Below the pieces are notes generated by a model, which did no database searches, was not told where the DNA came from, and worked only from the letters and a program-made list of their open reading frames with translations. A DNA stretch of 29,368 bases from Flavobacteriales bacterium UBA1937. GTDB lineage: Bacteria; Bacteroidota; Bacteroidia; Flavobacteriales; Weeksellaceae. Every line of letters starts with the position of its first letter. The stretch's first letter is position 1. The DNA is taken from assembly GCA_002337005.1 (NCBI GenBank), contig DDFD01000058.1, positions 1-29,368 of the forward strand, read 5' to 3'. The position numbers and the translations under genes are program-made. Below are positions 15,669 through 23,089 of this stretch, one piece after another.

Positions 15669-17519
15669 TTATTCAACTGTAACAGATTTTGCCAGATTTC
15701 TTGGCTGATCTACATTAGCACCTCTGTAAACTGCTATGTAATAAGCCATTAACTGTAACGGAATAGAAGCTACTATAGGAGAAAAACATTCTGATGTTTC
15801 CGGGATTTCGATGACATAATCTGCCATTGATGAAACTTGTACATCACCGTAATTAACTACTGCTACTATTTTTCCTTTTCTGGCTTTAATTTCTTGAACA
15901 TTACTTACAATTTTATCATAATGCCCTTTTTTAGGTGCAATTATTACTATTGGCATGTTTTCATCAATCAAAGCGATTGGCCCATGTTTCATTTCTGCGG
16001 CAGGATATCCTTCTGCATGGATATATGAAATTTCTTTTAGTTTAAGAGCTCCTTCTAAGGCAGCTGGAAAGTTAAATCCTCTACCTAGATATAAGAAATT
16101 AGTAGCATTTACAAAATCATGAGACATCTTTTTAACGTACTCGTGAGTAGAATTAAGAACATCTTCTACTTTTTTCGGAAGATTGTCTAATTCCGTAATA
16201 AGATTCATAAATTCTGCATTACTAAGATTTCCATTATGCTTACCTAGTTTAAGTGCAATTAAAGAAAGTATGGTTAATTGTGCTGTAAATGCTTTGGTAG
16301 AAGCAACTCCAATTTCTGGACCTGCGTGTGTATAAGAACCTGCGTCAGAATATCTAGAGATAGAAGAATCTACTACGTTACATATTCCGTAGATAAATGC
16401 TCCTTTTTCTTTAGCTAATTTAATTGCGGCCATTGTATCTGCAGTTTCACCAGATTGTGAAATGGCTATCACTACATCTTTATTGGTTACTATTGGGTTT
16501 CTGTATCTAAATTCCGAAGCGTATTCTACTTCTACTGGTATTCTAGCATATTCTTCAATAAGATACTCCCCTATTAAACCTGCATGCCAAGATGTACCAC
16601 ATGCAATAATGATAATTCTTTCTGCTTTATTAATTCTATCAAGATGATCCCAAATTCCGGCCATTTTTATAATGCCTTCATTTACTAGCAATCTACCTCT
16701 AAGTGTATCTTGAATAGATTTTGGTTGTTCGAAAATTTCTTTTAACATGAAATGTTCATATCCCCCCTTTTCAATCTGCTCTAGACTTAGTTTAAGCTCT
16801 TGAACTGCAGGCTCTATCTTTTCATTTTCTTTGATGCTTCTAATATCTACCCCTTTTTCTAGAGAAATTGTGGCCATGTGACCATCTTCTAGGTAAACTG
16901 CCTCTTTAGTAAACTCTACAAAAGGAGAAGCATCTGAAGCGATAAAATATTCATTATTTCCGAGACCAATAGCGAGAGGTGAACCTAATCTACCTACCAC
17001 TAAAACTCCTGGATAGTCTTTGTGCATTACTGTAATAGCATATGCACCATAAACTTCATTAAGTGCTACTCTAACGGAAGAAGTAAAATCAAGATTTTGC
17101 GTATCTTGTACATACTGAATAAGATTTACCAAAACCTCAGTATCAGTTTCAGAAGCAAAAGTAAAACCTTTGCTTATTAGCATGGTCTTTATGGTATCAT
17201 AATTTTCGATAATACCATTATGAATAATAGCAATTTTACCATTATTAGAAAGATGAGGATGTGAGTTTCTATCACTTGGTACTCCGTGTGTAGCCCATCT
17301 GGTATGCCCCATCCCAACATGAAATGTGCCTTTAAGATTTTCAGAAATCTCAACTAAATCAGAAACCTTACCCTTGGTTTTCTCAAATTTAAAATTATTA
17401 TTAGTATCTTCTAAAACGATACCTGCGCTATCATACCCACGATATTCTAGCCTTCTAAGTCCATTGATTACAATATTATAAGCATCTTGAAATCCTGTAT
17501 ATCCTACAATTCCGCACAT
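15669..17519 (-). CDS. glmS: Glutamine--fructose-6-phosphate aminotransferase (isomerizing) GlmS
   Basis: GlmS makes glucosamine-6-phosphate from fructose-6-phosphate and glutamine, the first step towards UDP-GlcNAc for peptidoglycan and LPS. The 616-residue protein starts MCGIVGY, so removal of Met exposes the catalytic Cys of a class II glutamine amidotransferase. That domain shows GMGHTRWATHGVPSDRNSHPH and HNGIIENY. Two SIS domains follow, with ACGTSWHAG, ISQSGETADT and RGFNFPAALEGALKLKEISYIHAEGY, and the C-terminus ends in NLAKSVTVE as in the family. It starts 12 bp after the DUF4270 gene, so the two are surely co-transcribed. No glmS ribozyme leader is possible in that space. Confidence 0.97.
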   Translation of the reverse strand: MCGIVGYTGFQDAYNIVINGLRRLEYRGYDSAGIVLEDTNNNFKFEKTKGKVSDLVEISENLKGTFHVGMGHTRWATHGVPSDRNSHPHLSNNGKIAIIHNGIIENYDTIKTMLISKGFTFASETDTEVLVNLIQYVQDTQNLDFTSSVRVALNEVYGAYAITVMHKDYPGVLVVGRLGSPLAIGLGNNEYFIASDASPFVEFTKEAVYLEDGHMATISLEKGVDIRSIKENEKIEPAVQELKLSLEQIEKGGYEHFMLKEIFEQPKSIQDTLRGRLLVNEGIIKMAGIWDHLDRINKAERIIIIACGTSWHAGLIGEYLIEEYARIPVEVEYASEFRYRNPIVTNKDVVIAISQSGETADTMAAIKLAKEKGAFIYGICNVVDSSISRYSDAGSYTHAGPEIGVASTKAFTAQLTILSLIALKLGKHNGNLSNAEFMNLITELDNLPKKVEDVLNSTHEYVKKMSHDFVNATNFLYLGRGFNFPAALEGALKLKEISYIHAEGYPAAEMKHGPIALIDENMPIVIIAPKKGHYDKIVSNVQEIKARKGKIVAVVNYGDVQVSSMADYVIEIPETSECFSPIVASIPLQLMAYYIAVYRGANVDQPRNLAKSVTVE

Positions 17520-17531
17520 AGTCTTTAATAG

Positions 17532-19091
17532 TTATTTGTTAGAATAAATTACTTTAAGTTGAGCTTTATACTGAGTATTTGAAGGATCAGAGCCTACCAA
17601 AACTACTCTATTTGGAGTATATGCTCGGGTTGTATAATTGAAGCCCAACAAAGTTGCCGCTCCTGAAGTAGATGTAGAAGTTCTAAAACTACCTACATTT
17701 ACAATTAATGGATTTTTTTCTAAATAATCACTAGCTTCGTTTTTAATTACATTTGTAATTGTTTGCGTAATATCTATATCGTAATACGCAGGATTTTTGT
17801 CTAAATCAACTGGTTTTACCATTATATAGTTAGCATTGTACTGAAATGCTGTCACATCCGCCAAAAACGCATTTGCTCCTTTCAAAGAAGCCACAAATGA
17901 TGTTGGTTTAGCATAATTACTTGTCCAAACAGTTTTATCAGTATATAACCTTACTTTAGCAGCCATAATCCCAATTTTCTTAGTATTATATAAATCTCTA
18001 AGATTAGCAATGGTAGAAGCTGGTATTTTAATTTCGGCTCCTGGCCCTCCCATTCCTTGAACGTATAATTTCGCATCACCAGTTGTTGTATTAATATTAG
18101 AAATAGCATCAGTAAAAGTTGACGGTCTATTATATTGTATCTGGTTAAAATGAACATTAGACGAACCTAAGTTTAACGTAAAGCTAGAGCTAGTTCTAGT
18201 AACTGTACTGTTTTCTGTTTTATCATATTTATAATATATTGTGGTAGTAATCCCATTAGGATCAAAACTCATCATATATCCATCATTTTCATCTACTGAT
18301 ATTCTAAGTCCTTTAAAATATCTTATAAAACTCGCGGCATCCGCTAGCTCAAAAGAACCTTTTTTATCAACAATTTTTTGTTGAAAGAAGTCTGCATTTA
18401 GAGGAACTCTTAGCCCTGCTTCTCTACTAAAAAGCTCAGAATTATCAGTATCTTTGGTAATTTTAATTGCTCTTAGATAACCATCAAATGTTTTGGTTCC
18501 TAAAGATGTACCTAGAGCTACTTGCTTGTCAGAAAAAAACTTGGCATCTGTAGAATTTAAAAATTCATTTACCTCATCTACTCTAATGGTAAAACCTGGT
18601 GTTTGACCATTTATTTTATACTTACCGTATTTAATCACAGGATAGTTCGTTACTACTTTTTTAGCAGCTACTGCACCATCTGGATACACATAATTTTCAT
18701 CTGTAGTAGTTTTTATAGAGTCTGCTGCAGTTTGGTATAATGGTTTCATTTCTAAAACCACAGAATCTACTTTTGCATTGGCTCCAAAATCAGGATTATA
18801 AGAATTTAATCTTACCTGTGTAACATAAGAAGATTTTTGCATTCCGAAATTTGATTCATCAAAAGCACCTAAAGTAGCATTTACCAATTGGCTGCTACTG
18901 GTTTGTATAGTATCTTTATTAAATAAATTATATGCTATTACATCATAACTAGTTTCTGTGCCTACAGCAGTTCCATCTTGAAAAAACTGTTTCCCTAATT
19001 CATCTGCTTCGGGTTCGCAACTAATAAATACAACTGTACCTATGGAAAGTGCAAAAAATACCTTAATGATATTCTTAAATTCTTTTATCAT
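17532..19091 (-). CDS. DUF4270 family lipoprotein
   Basis: This 519-residue protein has a lipoprotein signal peptide ending in VVFISC (Cys25). The residues after the Cys are acidic (CEPEADELG), like the surface-export signals known for Bacteroidota lipoproteins. The body is rich in beta strands, with stretches such as TSYDVIAYNLFNKDTIQTSS and NPDFGANAKVDSVVLEMKP that fit the DUF4270 family. I do not know its function. It lies between the GT5-like gene (29 bp before) and glmS (12 bp after), and the gldKLMN operon follows glmS. Functional linkage to secretion or surface glycan supply is inference only. Confidence 0.8.
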   Translation of the reverse strand: MIKEFKNIIKVFFALSIGTVVFISCEPEADELGKQFFQDGTAVGTETSYDVIAYNLFNKDTIQTSSSQLVNATLGAFDESNFGMQKSSYVTQVRLNSYNPDFGANAKVDSVVLEMKPLYQTAADSIKTTTDENYVYPDGAVAAKKVVTNYPVIKYGKYKINGQTPGFTIRVDEVNEFLNSTDAKFFSDKQVALGTSLGTKTFDGYLRAIKITKDTDNSELFSREAGLRVPLNADFFQQKIVDKKGSFELADAASFIRYFKGLRISVDENDGYMMSFDPNGITTTIYYKYDKTENSTVTRTSSSFTLNLGSSNVHFNQIQYNRPSTFTDAISNINTTTGDAKLYVQGMGGPGAEIKIPASTIANLRDLYNTKKIGIMAAKVRLYTDKTVWTSNYAKPTSFVASLKGANAFLADVTAFQYNANYIMVKPVDLDKNPAYYDIDITQTITNVIKNEASDYLEKNPLIVNVGSFRTSTSTSGAATLLGFNYTTRAYTPNRVVLVGSDPSNTQYKAQLKVIYSNK

Positions 19092-19120
19092 TTATAAAAT
19101 TTAAATTTTTTGTAATTTGA

Positions 19121-19891
19121 TTAATAAACTTCATTTATAGATTCGCCACTTACGTAGTCAAATTTTTTAGAAGTTGCTTTTTCGAATGCTTTTTCTAGTC
19201 TATCTTCTAAAAATTCATCTCCTTTTACTACTACATCTACTAAATTCATACTTTCTGATACAAAATTTTGAAATGTAGGATTTTCCAGTGCGTTTAAATC
19301 TTTAATATTATCAAACTCTAATTTCTCTGTAATATTATTTTCAAACTTAGCATCTTTCTCATTATATACAGACATTACCATCTTAGTATCATTAAAATAA
19401 GAGTCTGTTTTGTAATAATGTTTCAGATAAACAGGGATAAAAGATGCCATCCAACCATTAATATGAATAATATCCGGAACCCAATTTAGTTTTTTGATGG
19501 TTTCTATTACACCTCTGGCAAAAAATATTGCTCTTTCGTCATTGTCAGAAAAAGGCTGTCCTTCGTCATCAAAATAATACTGCTTTCTCTTAAAATATTC
19601 TTCGTTATCAATAAAATATACCTGAAGTCTCTCTCCAGGCAGAGAAGCTACTTTTATGATAAGTGGCTGATCTAGATCATTAATAATAATGTTCATTCCA
19701 GAAAGCCTAATTACCTCGTGCAACTGAAATTTTCTTTCACTAATAATTCCAAATCTCGGCATAAAAACTCTTACGTCATTGCCTTCTTGGTGCATTTTCA
19801 GTGCCATTTTGTTCACCATCATCGCCATATTACTTTCTTCCTGATAAGGGAACATCTCTGTGGTGACATATAAAATCTTTTGATTCGGCAT
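19121..19891 (-). CDS. Half-length glycogen/starch synthase-like protein (GT5 N-domain only)
   Basis: The 256-residue protein matches only the N-terminal half of GT5 glycogen synthases (starch synthase catalytic domain). It begins KILYVTTEMFPYQEES and contains VRVFMPRFGIISE, RLQVYFIDNEEYF, NDERAIFFARGVIE and PDIIHINGWMASFIPVYLK. A full GlgA has about 480 residues and a second Rossmann domain that binds ADP-glucose; that part is absent here. The usual KxGGLADV motif, whose Lys contacts the nucleotide sugar, is replaced by QEESNMAMMV, and the HDW motif reads NGW. It is thus probably not an active synthase. The ATG at 19891 is chosen over a TTG at 19915. It is divergent from panC and leads the DUF4270-glmS unit. 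Confidence 0.8.
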   Translation of the reverse strand: MPNQKILYVTTEMFPYQEESNMAMMVNKMALKMHQEGNDVRVFMPRFGIISERKFQLHEVIRLSGMNIIINDLDQPLIIKVASLPGERLQVYFIDNEEYFKRKQYYFDDEGQPFSDNDERAIFFARGVIETIKKLNWVPDIIHINGWMASFIPVYLKHYYKTDSYFNDTKMVMSVYNEKDAKFENNITEKLEFDNIKDLNALENPTFQNFVSESMNLVDVVVKGDEFLEDRLEKAFEKATSKKFDYVSGESINEVY

Positions 19892-20003
19892 AATATAATT
19901 TTCTTCTTTATACAAAGACGGTTAATTATGCAAAAATACAAAAAATTATACGAATTCATTTTAATTAACAAATTTTTATAATTTTACACCAAATACTATT
20001 TTT

Positions 20004-20846
20004 ATGAAAGTCCTTAAAAGTAAAAAAACATTAGTAGATTATATTGAAAGACACAAAGAAATGGGCAAGAAAATTGGCTTTGCTCCTACTATGGGCGCAC
20101 TGCATCTTGGACACATTTCTCTATACGAAACCGCAAAAAAAGAAAATGACGAAATTATTGCTTCCATTTTTGTTAATCCTACTCAGTTTAACAATCCTGA
20201 TGATTTCGAAAAATATCCTCAAACTTTGGAAGATGACCTCAAACTTCTGGAAAAATCAGGCGTAAATGCAGTATATGTACCTAAAGCCAAAGACATTTAT
20301 CCCGATGGATTAAAAAGCAAGCACTATGATTTTGATGGATTGGATAATGAGATGGAAGGTAAATTCAGACCTGGGCATTTCGATGGAGTAGGAACTGTAG
20401 TGGAAGAATTACTTAGACAAGTACAGCCACACAATGCGTATTTCGGAGAAAAAGATTATCAACAGCTCGCCATTATCAAAAAAATGGTCGAAAAAACGAA
20501 GTTGCCTGTAAAAATTCACGGCGTACCAACCCTTAGAGAAAACAGCGGATTAGCAATGAGCTCTAGAAATCTAAGATTAACCGAAAAACAAAGAAAAGAA
20601 GCCACCATTATCTATGAAACTTTATTAAAAGTGAAAGAATGGTTCAAGGTTTTATCTGTAAAAGAAATCAAGGAACGTGTAGAAAAAATATTTCAAGAAT
20701 CTAATTTTGAATTAGAATACTTTATCATTGCTGATGAAAAAACGTTAAAGGAAACAGATTTTTTTCACAAAGACAAAAATTACAGAGCTTTTATTGTAGC
20801 TTATGCTGGTGATGTAAGATTGATTGACAATATGCATTTGGATTAA
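20004..20846 (+). CDS. panC: Pantothenate synthetase (pantoate--beta-alanine ligase) PanC
   Basis: PanC joins pantoate and beta-alanine with ATP to form pantothenate, the precursor of coenzyme A. The 280-residue protein has the nucleotidyl-transferase motif PTMGALHLGH (His34 and His37), FVNPTQFNNPDDFEKYP, the FRPGHFDGVGTVV stretch, FGEKDYQQL and the SGLAMSSRN motif near ATP. The length is normal. It is divergent from the GT5-like gene over 112 bp and followed by a strong terminator hairpin at 20870. Confidence 0.97.
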   Translation: MKVLKSKKTLVDYIERHKEMGKKIGFAPTMGALHLGHISLYETAKKENDEIIASIFVNPTQFNNPDDFEKYPQTLEDDLKLLEKSGVNAVYVPKAKDIYPDGLKSKHYDFDGLDNEMEGKFRPGHFDGVGTVVEELLRQVQPHNAYFGEKDYQQLAIIKKMVEKTKLPVKIHGVPTLRENSGLAMSSRNLRLTEKQRKEATIIYETLLKVKEWFKVLSVKEIKERVEKIFQESNFELEYFIIADEKTLKETDFFHKDKNYRAFIVAYAGDVRLIDNMHLD

Positions 20847-20869
20847 AAAAAACTATTCTTTCAAAAATA

Positions 20870-20900
20870 AAAAGCCTTCAAGGAACACTTGAAGGCTTTT
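20870..20900. terminator. Bidirectional terminator between panC and the tRNA cluster
   Basis: AAAAGCCTTCAAG (20870-20882) pairs perfectly with CTTGAAGGCTTTT (20888-20900) around loop GAACA. It ends in T on the + strand, and on the - strand is followed by TTTATTTTTG. It therefore serves both panC (+) and the tRNA cluster (-). Confidence 0.92.
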
Positions 20901-20952
20901 AAACACCAAATCACAAAATATTAATATGAAAAAATTTACTTTCGTAAATTTG

Positions 20953-21025
20953 TGACCTGGCTGGGATTCGAACCCAGGACCCATACATTAAAAGTGTATT
21001 GCTCTACCAGCTGAGCTACCAGGTC
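20953..21025 (-). tRNA. tRNA-Lys(TTT), downstream copy
   Basis: The 73-nt cloverleaf has acceptor GACCTGG/CCAGGTC with discriminator A, anticodon stem ATACA/TGTAT around CTTTTAA (anticodon TTT), and T-loop TTCGAAT. CCA is not encoded. It is identical to the copy at 21181-21253. It is the last gene of the Lys-Leu-Lys cluster on the - strand. Confidence 0.97.
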
Positions 21026-21064
21026 TAGAAATTTATAATTTCTTAGATTTTATTTTTGCTTTCG

Positions 21065-21147
21065 TGCCTACGACTGGACTCGAACCAGCACATCCTTAGG
21101 AAACCACCCCCTCAAGATGGCGTGTCTACCAATTTCACCACGTAGGC
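21065..21147 (-). tRNA. tRNA-Leu(GAG)
   Basis: The 83-nt class II tRNA has acceptor GCCTACG/CGTAGGC with discriminator A, D-arm GGTGAAATTGGTAGACACG, and anticodon stem CCATC/GGTGG around TTGAGGG (anticodon GAG). It also has a variable arm and T-loop TTCGAGT. CCA is not encoded. It stands between two identical tRNA-Lys genes. Confidence 0.96.
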
Positions 21148-21171
21148 AAAAAAAATCCGTAGTGCTACGGA
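21148..21171 (-). terminator. Terminator-like or attenuator hairpin between tRNA-Lys and tRNA-Leu
   Basis: On the - strand TCCGTA pairs with TACGGA around loop GCAC, and eight T residues follow immediately (A-run 21148-21155 on +). The U-tract abuts the 5' end of tRNA-Leu. The stem is short, so termination may be partial; it could also be an RNase processing signal. Confidence 0.5.
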
Positions 21172-21180
21172 ATTTACTTG

Positions 21181-21253
21181 TGACCTGGCTGGGATTCGAA
21201 CCCAGGACCCATACATTAAAAGTGTATTGCTCTACCAGCTGAGCTACCAGGTC
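21181..21253 (-). tRNA. tRNA-Lys(TTT), upstream copy
   Basis: Same 73-nt sequence as the copy at 20953-21025, anticodon TTT, no encoded CCA. The identity extends over 77 bp (20950-21026 and 21178-21254), indicating a recent duplication or gene conversion. It is the first gene of the cluster after the promoter at 21281-21311. Confidence 0.97.
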
Positions 21254-21280
21254 TTGATAGCGTTTCCGCTAAAAGTGGTG

Positions 21281-21311
21281 CAAAGATAAGGCTTTTTTTA
21301 AAATCTCAAAA
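21281..21311 (-). promoter_or_regulatory. Predicted promoter of the Lys-Leu-Lys tRNA cluster
   Basis: On the - strand TTTTG (21307-21311) and TATCTTTG (21281-21288) are separated by 18 nt, an excellent match to TTG-N17-23-TAnnTTTG. Transcription should start near 21275, about 20 nt before the first tRNA. The element lies in the gap between the tRNA cluster and aroK (+). Confidence 0.75.
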
Positions 21312-21341
21312 TTTTTTAAGAACTTTGTATAAAATAAAATT

Positions 21342-21863
21342 ATGATAATTACTTTGGTAGGCTATATGGGGACTGGCAAGTCGCACATTTCCAATATTTT
21401 GAGCAATAAATTAAATTTCAAACTTTTTGACCTTGATAAAGAGATTTCTAATAAATTTGAACTAAGTATTGCTGAAATATTTAAAAATCACGGCGAAATT
21501 TTCTTTAGAAAGACAGAAAAAGAAACTTTAGACAAAATTCTTTCTTCTGACGAGAGTGTAATTCTAAGTGTAGGTGGTGGCACTCCTGTGTATTATGACA
21601 ATATGGAGCGTATAAATGATAAAAGCATAAGCGTTTATCTTAGAACTGGTGTATCTACCTTAGCAGAAAGGCTCAAAAAAAACAAGGAAAAAAGACCATT
21701 AATCGCCAAAATTGCTGATGAAGATTTACCAGAATTTATTGCAAAACATCTTTTTGAAAGAAATCCATTTTATTCCAAAGCTCATTACATTGTAGATACT
21801 GACAAAAAAACCACGGAAGAAGTTGCCGAAGAAATTATTCAGATTGCTCTGCGTCATCATTAA
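21342..21863 (+). CDS. aroK: Shikimate kinase
   Basis: Shikimate kinase phosphorylates shikimate at O3 in the chorismate pathway. The 173-residue protein has Walker A GYMGTGKS (residues 7-14), the substrate-binding Asp32 in FDLDKEI, Arg56 in FFRKTE, the VGGGTPV loop (77-83), the lid KKNKEKRPLIAK and a C-terminal ERNPFYSKAHYIVDT. Length and motifs are normal. It converges with the S4-domain gene, and the last 29 bp overlap that gene on the opposite strand. Confidence 0.95.
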   Translation: MIITLVGYMGTGKSHISNILSNKLNFKLFDLDKEISNKFELSIAEIFKNHGEIFFRKTEKETLDKILSSDESVILSVGGGTPVYYDNMERINDKSISVYLRTGVSTLAERLKKNKEKRPLIAKIADEDLPEFIAKHLFERNPFYSKAHYIVDTDKKTTEEVAEEIIQIALRHH

Positions 21864-22269
21864 AAAACAAATCCCAATCATCTTCTGACATAGAGGAAGG
21901 AATATCTGCATCTACAAAATCATCCATATCTCTTCGGTCTTTTTTGGTAGGTCTTCCTTCTCCTTTTTGTCTGTAATAATCCTGAGACATTCTTCTAATT
22001 TTTAGAATTTCGTATTGTTCTTTGTCTGTTAAATCTGTAATATGAAGCGGAACAAGCTTAGCCCCTATTCTACTTTTGGGGATTTGTAAAACTTTTATTT
22101 TATAATCTATTTGGTTTCTTCTAATCTTAATTACATCACCTTCTTTTACTTCTTTAGAAGATTTTACAGGATTCTCGCCAATAGAAACTCTATTTTTTTT
22201 GATCTCTTCTGCGGCTATATTTCTCGTCTTATAAAATCTAATACTCCATAAAAATTTATCAATTCTCAT
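21835..22269 (-). CDS. hslR: S4-domain RNA-binding protein (Hsp15/HslR-like)
   Basis: The N-terminal S4 domain, MRIDKFLWSIRFYKTRNIAAEEIKKNRV, is typical of Hsp15, which in E. coli binds 50S subunits carrying stalled nascent chains. The middle contains the basic QDYYRQKGEGRPTKKDRRD motif of the family. The C-terminus is strongly acidic (DADIPSSMSEDDWDLFFNDDAEQ). The 144-residue length is near that of HslR. The gene name is by family resemblance; function in this organism is untested. Its 3' end overlaps aroK by 29 bp tail to tail. Confidence 0.86.
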   Translation of the reverse strand: MRIDKFLWSIRFYKTRNIAAEEIKKNRVSIGENPVKSSKEVKEGDVIKIRRNQIDYKIKVLQIPKSRIGAKLVPLHITDLTDKEQYEILKIRRMSQDYYRQKGEGRPTKKDRRDMDDFVDADIPSSMSEDDWDLFFNDDAEQSE

Positions 22270-22345
22270 AATTTATTTATACTTTTGCAGTTATTGAAAT
22301 ATTAAAGCAATATTAAACAAACTAATCTAAAGGATAATAAAGATT

Positions 22346-23077
22346 ATGAAAAAAATATTTTTGTTTCTAGCAATAGCTTCACTAGCCGTTACGTCTTGTA
22401 GAAAAGATGACGACAATACCAATACTACCGAAACAGTGAGCATAGAAACACAAAATTCTTATGATGATGCAGCGATAACACAATTCTTAAAAGATAATTA
22501 TTTTGATGCCAGAGGAAACATTGTAGCATTTAGTAGTACCATTACTACAGACGACAACGAAAAACCTCTTGCAGATTATAGCCCTATAAAACTATCATCT
22601 GGTGTAGTTTACATCAGCAGATATGTACCTGCCAATGGAAAAACAATAGCATCTAATGATGTGCTTAGAATAATGCAAAAATCTAATACCTATGTAGCAG
22701 TAAAAGCTACCGATGGTACAATAAAATTTGATTCTCAATATTCATTCAGGAATACAATTGACGCATCTGGATCTCCAGAAGTTGATCCTGCTTATTTTTA
22801 TGTGAAAAATTCTATTCTAACTAGTGATACTTATAAAGACAAAACCAGAAGTTATTTTGAAATAGAAGGTTTACAAGAAGGCTTAAAGTACTTTAAAAGC
22901 ACTGAAGTTTCTGACGATGCAAATTACAATATGCAAGGGGTAATTATAGTACCATCTAGAGCTGCTTTTGCTAGAGATAGCCATTTTGCTTATTCATCAT
23001 ATACTTTTAAAGATAGAAGTTTTGTATTCAGTTTTCAAATATATAAAACCAGTACTAGAACTGCTGCACAGGATTAA
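22346..23077 (+). CDS. Surface lipoprotein with degenerate FKBP-like fold
   Basis: The 243-residue protein has a lipoprotein signal peptide ending AVTSC (Cys18). RKDDD follows directly, matching the Lys/Asp-rich surface-export signal of Bacteroidota lipoproteins, so it is likely exposed outside. The C-terminal part (EIEGLQEGLKYF, then GVIIVPSRAAFAR, then RSFVFSFQIYK) follows the order of FKBP-type prolyl isomerases (GWQEGL, IPsxxAYG, lxFxieL). However, the aromatic active-site pattern is poorly conserved. I infer an FKBP-like fold with doubtful isomerase activity. It converges with recO, 12 bp from its stop, and a strong terminator for it lies inside recO. Confidence 0.65.
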   Translation: MKKIFLFLAIASLAVTSCRKDDDNTNTTETVSIETQNSYDDAAITQFLKDNYFDARGNIVAFSSTITTDDNEKPLADYSPIKLSSGVVYISRYVPANGKTIASNDVLRIMQKSNTYVAVKATDGTIKFDSQYSFRNTIDASGSPEVDPAYFYVKNSILTSDTYKDKTRSYFEIEGLQEGLKYFKSTEVSDDANYNMQGVIIVPSRAAFARDSHFAYSSYTFKDRSFVFSFQIYKTSTRTAAQD

Positions 23078-23089
23078 TTACTCATGGTT

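Noticed and set aside
15655..15670. AT-only palindrome after glmS as terminator
   Set aside because: It is made only of A and T, overlaps the glmS stop, and would be a weak stem; it is not counted as a terminator.
17517..17535. glmS ribozyme or leader riboswitch
   Set aside because: Only 12 bp separate glmS from the upstream gene; there is no room for a structured leader.
17951..18157. 68-codon frame on the - strand inside the DUF4270 gene
   Set aside because: It lies in another frame of the same strand within an intact lipoprotein gene, is low-complexity and has no motif.
19092..19891. GT5-like gene as a recently truncated glgA pseudogene
   Set aside because: No remnant of the C-terminal half is seen, the frame is clean, and the ADP-glucose motif is replaced rather than broken.
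20044..20265. 73-codon + strand frame inside panC
   Set aside because: It is an alternative frame within a complete PanC with all motifs.
20953..21253. tRNA cluster as an integration (att) site of a mobile element
   Set aside because: No integrase, phage gene or partial tRNA repeat is nearby; the repeated segment is a whole functional tRNA-Lys gene.
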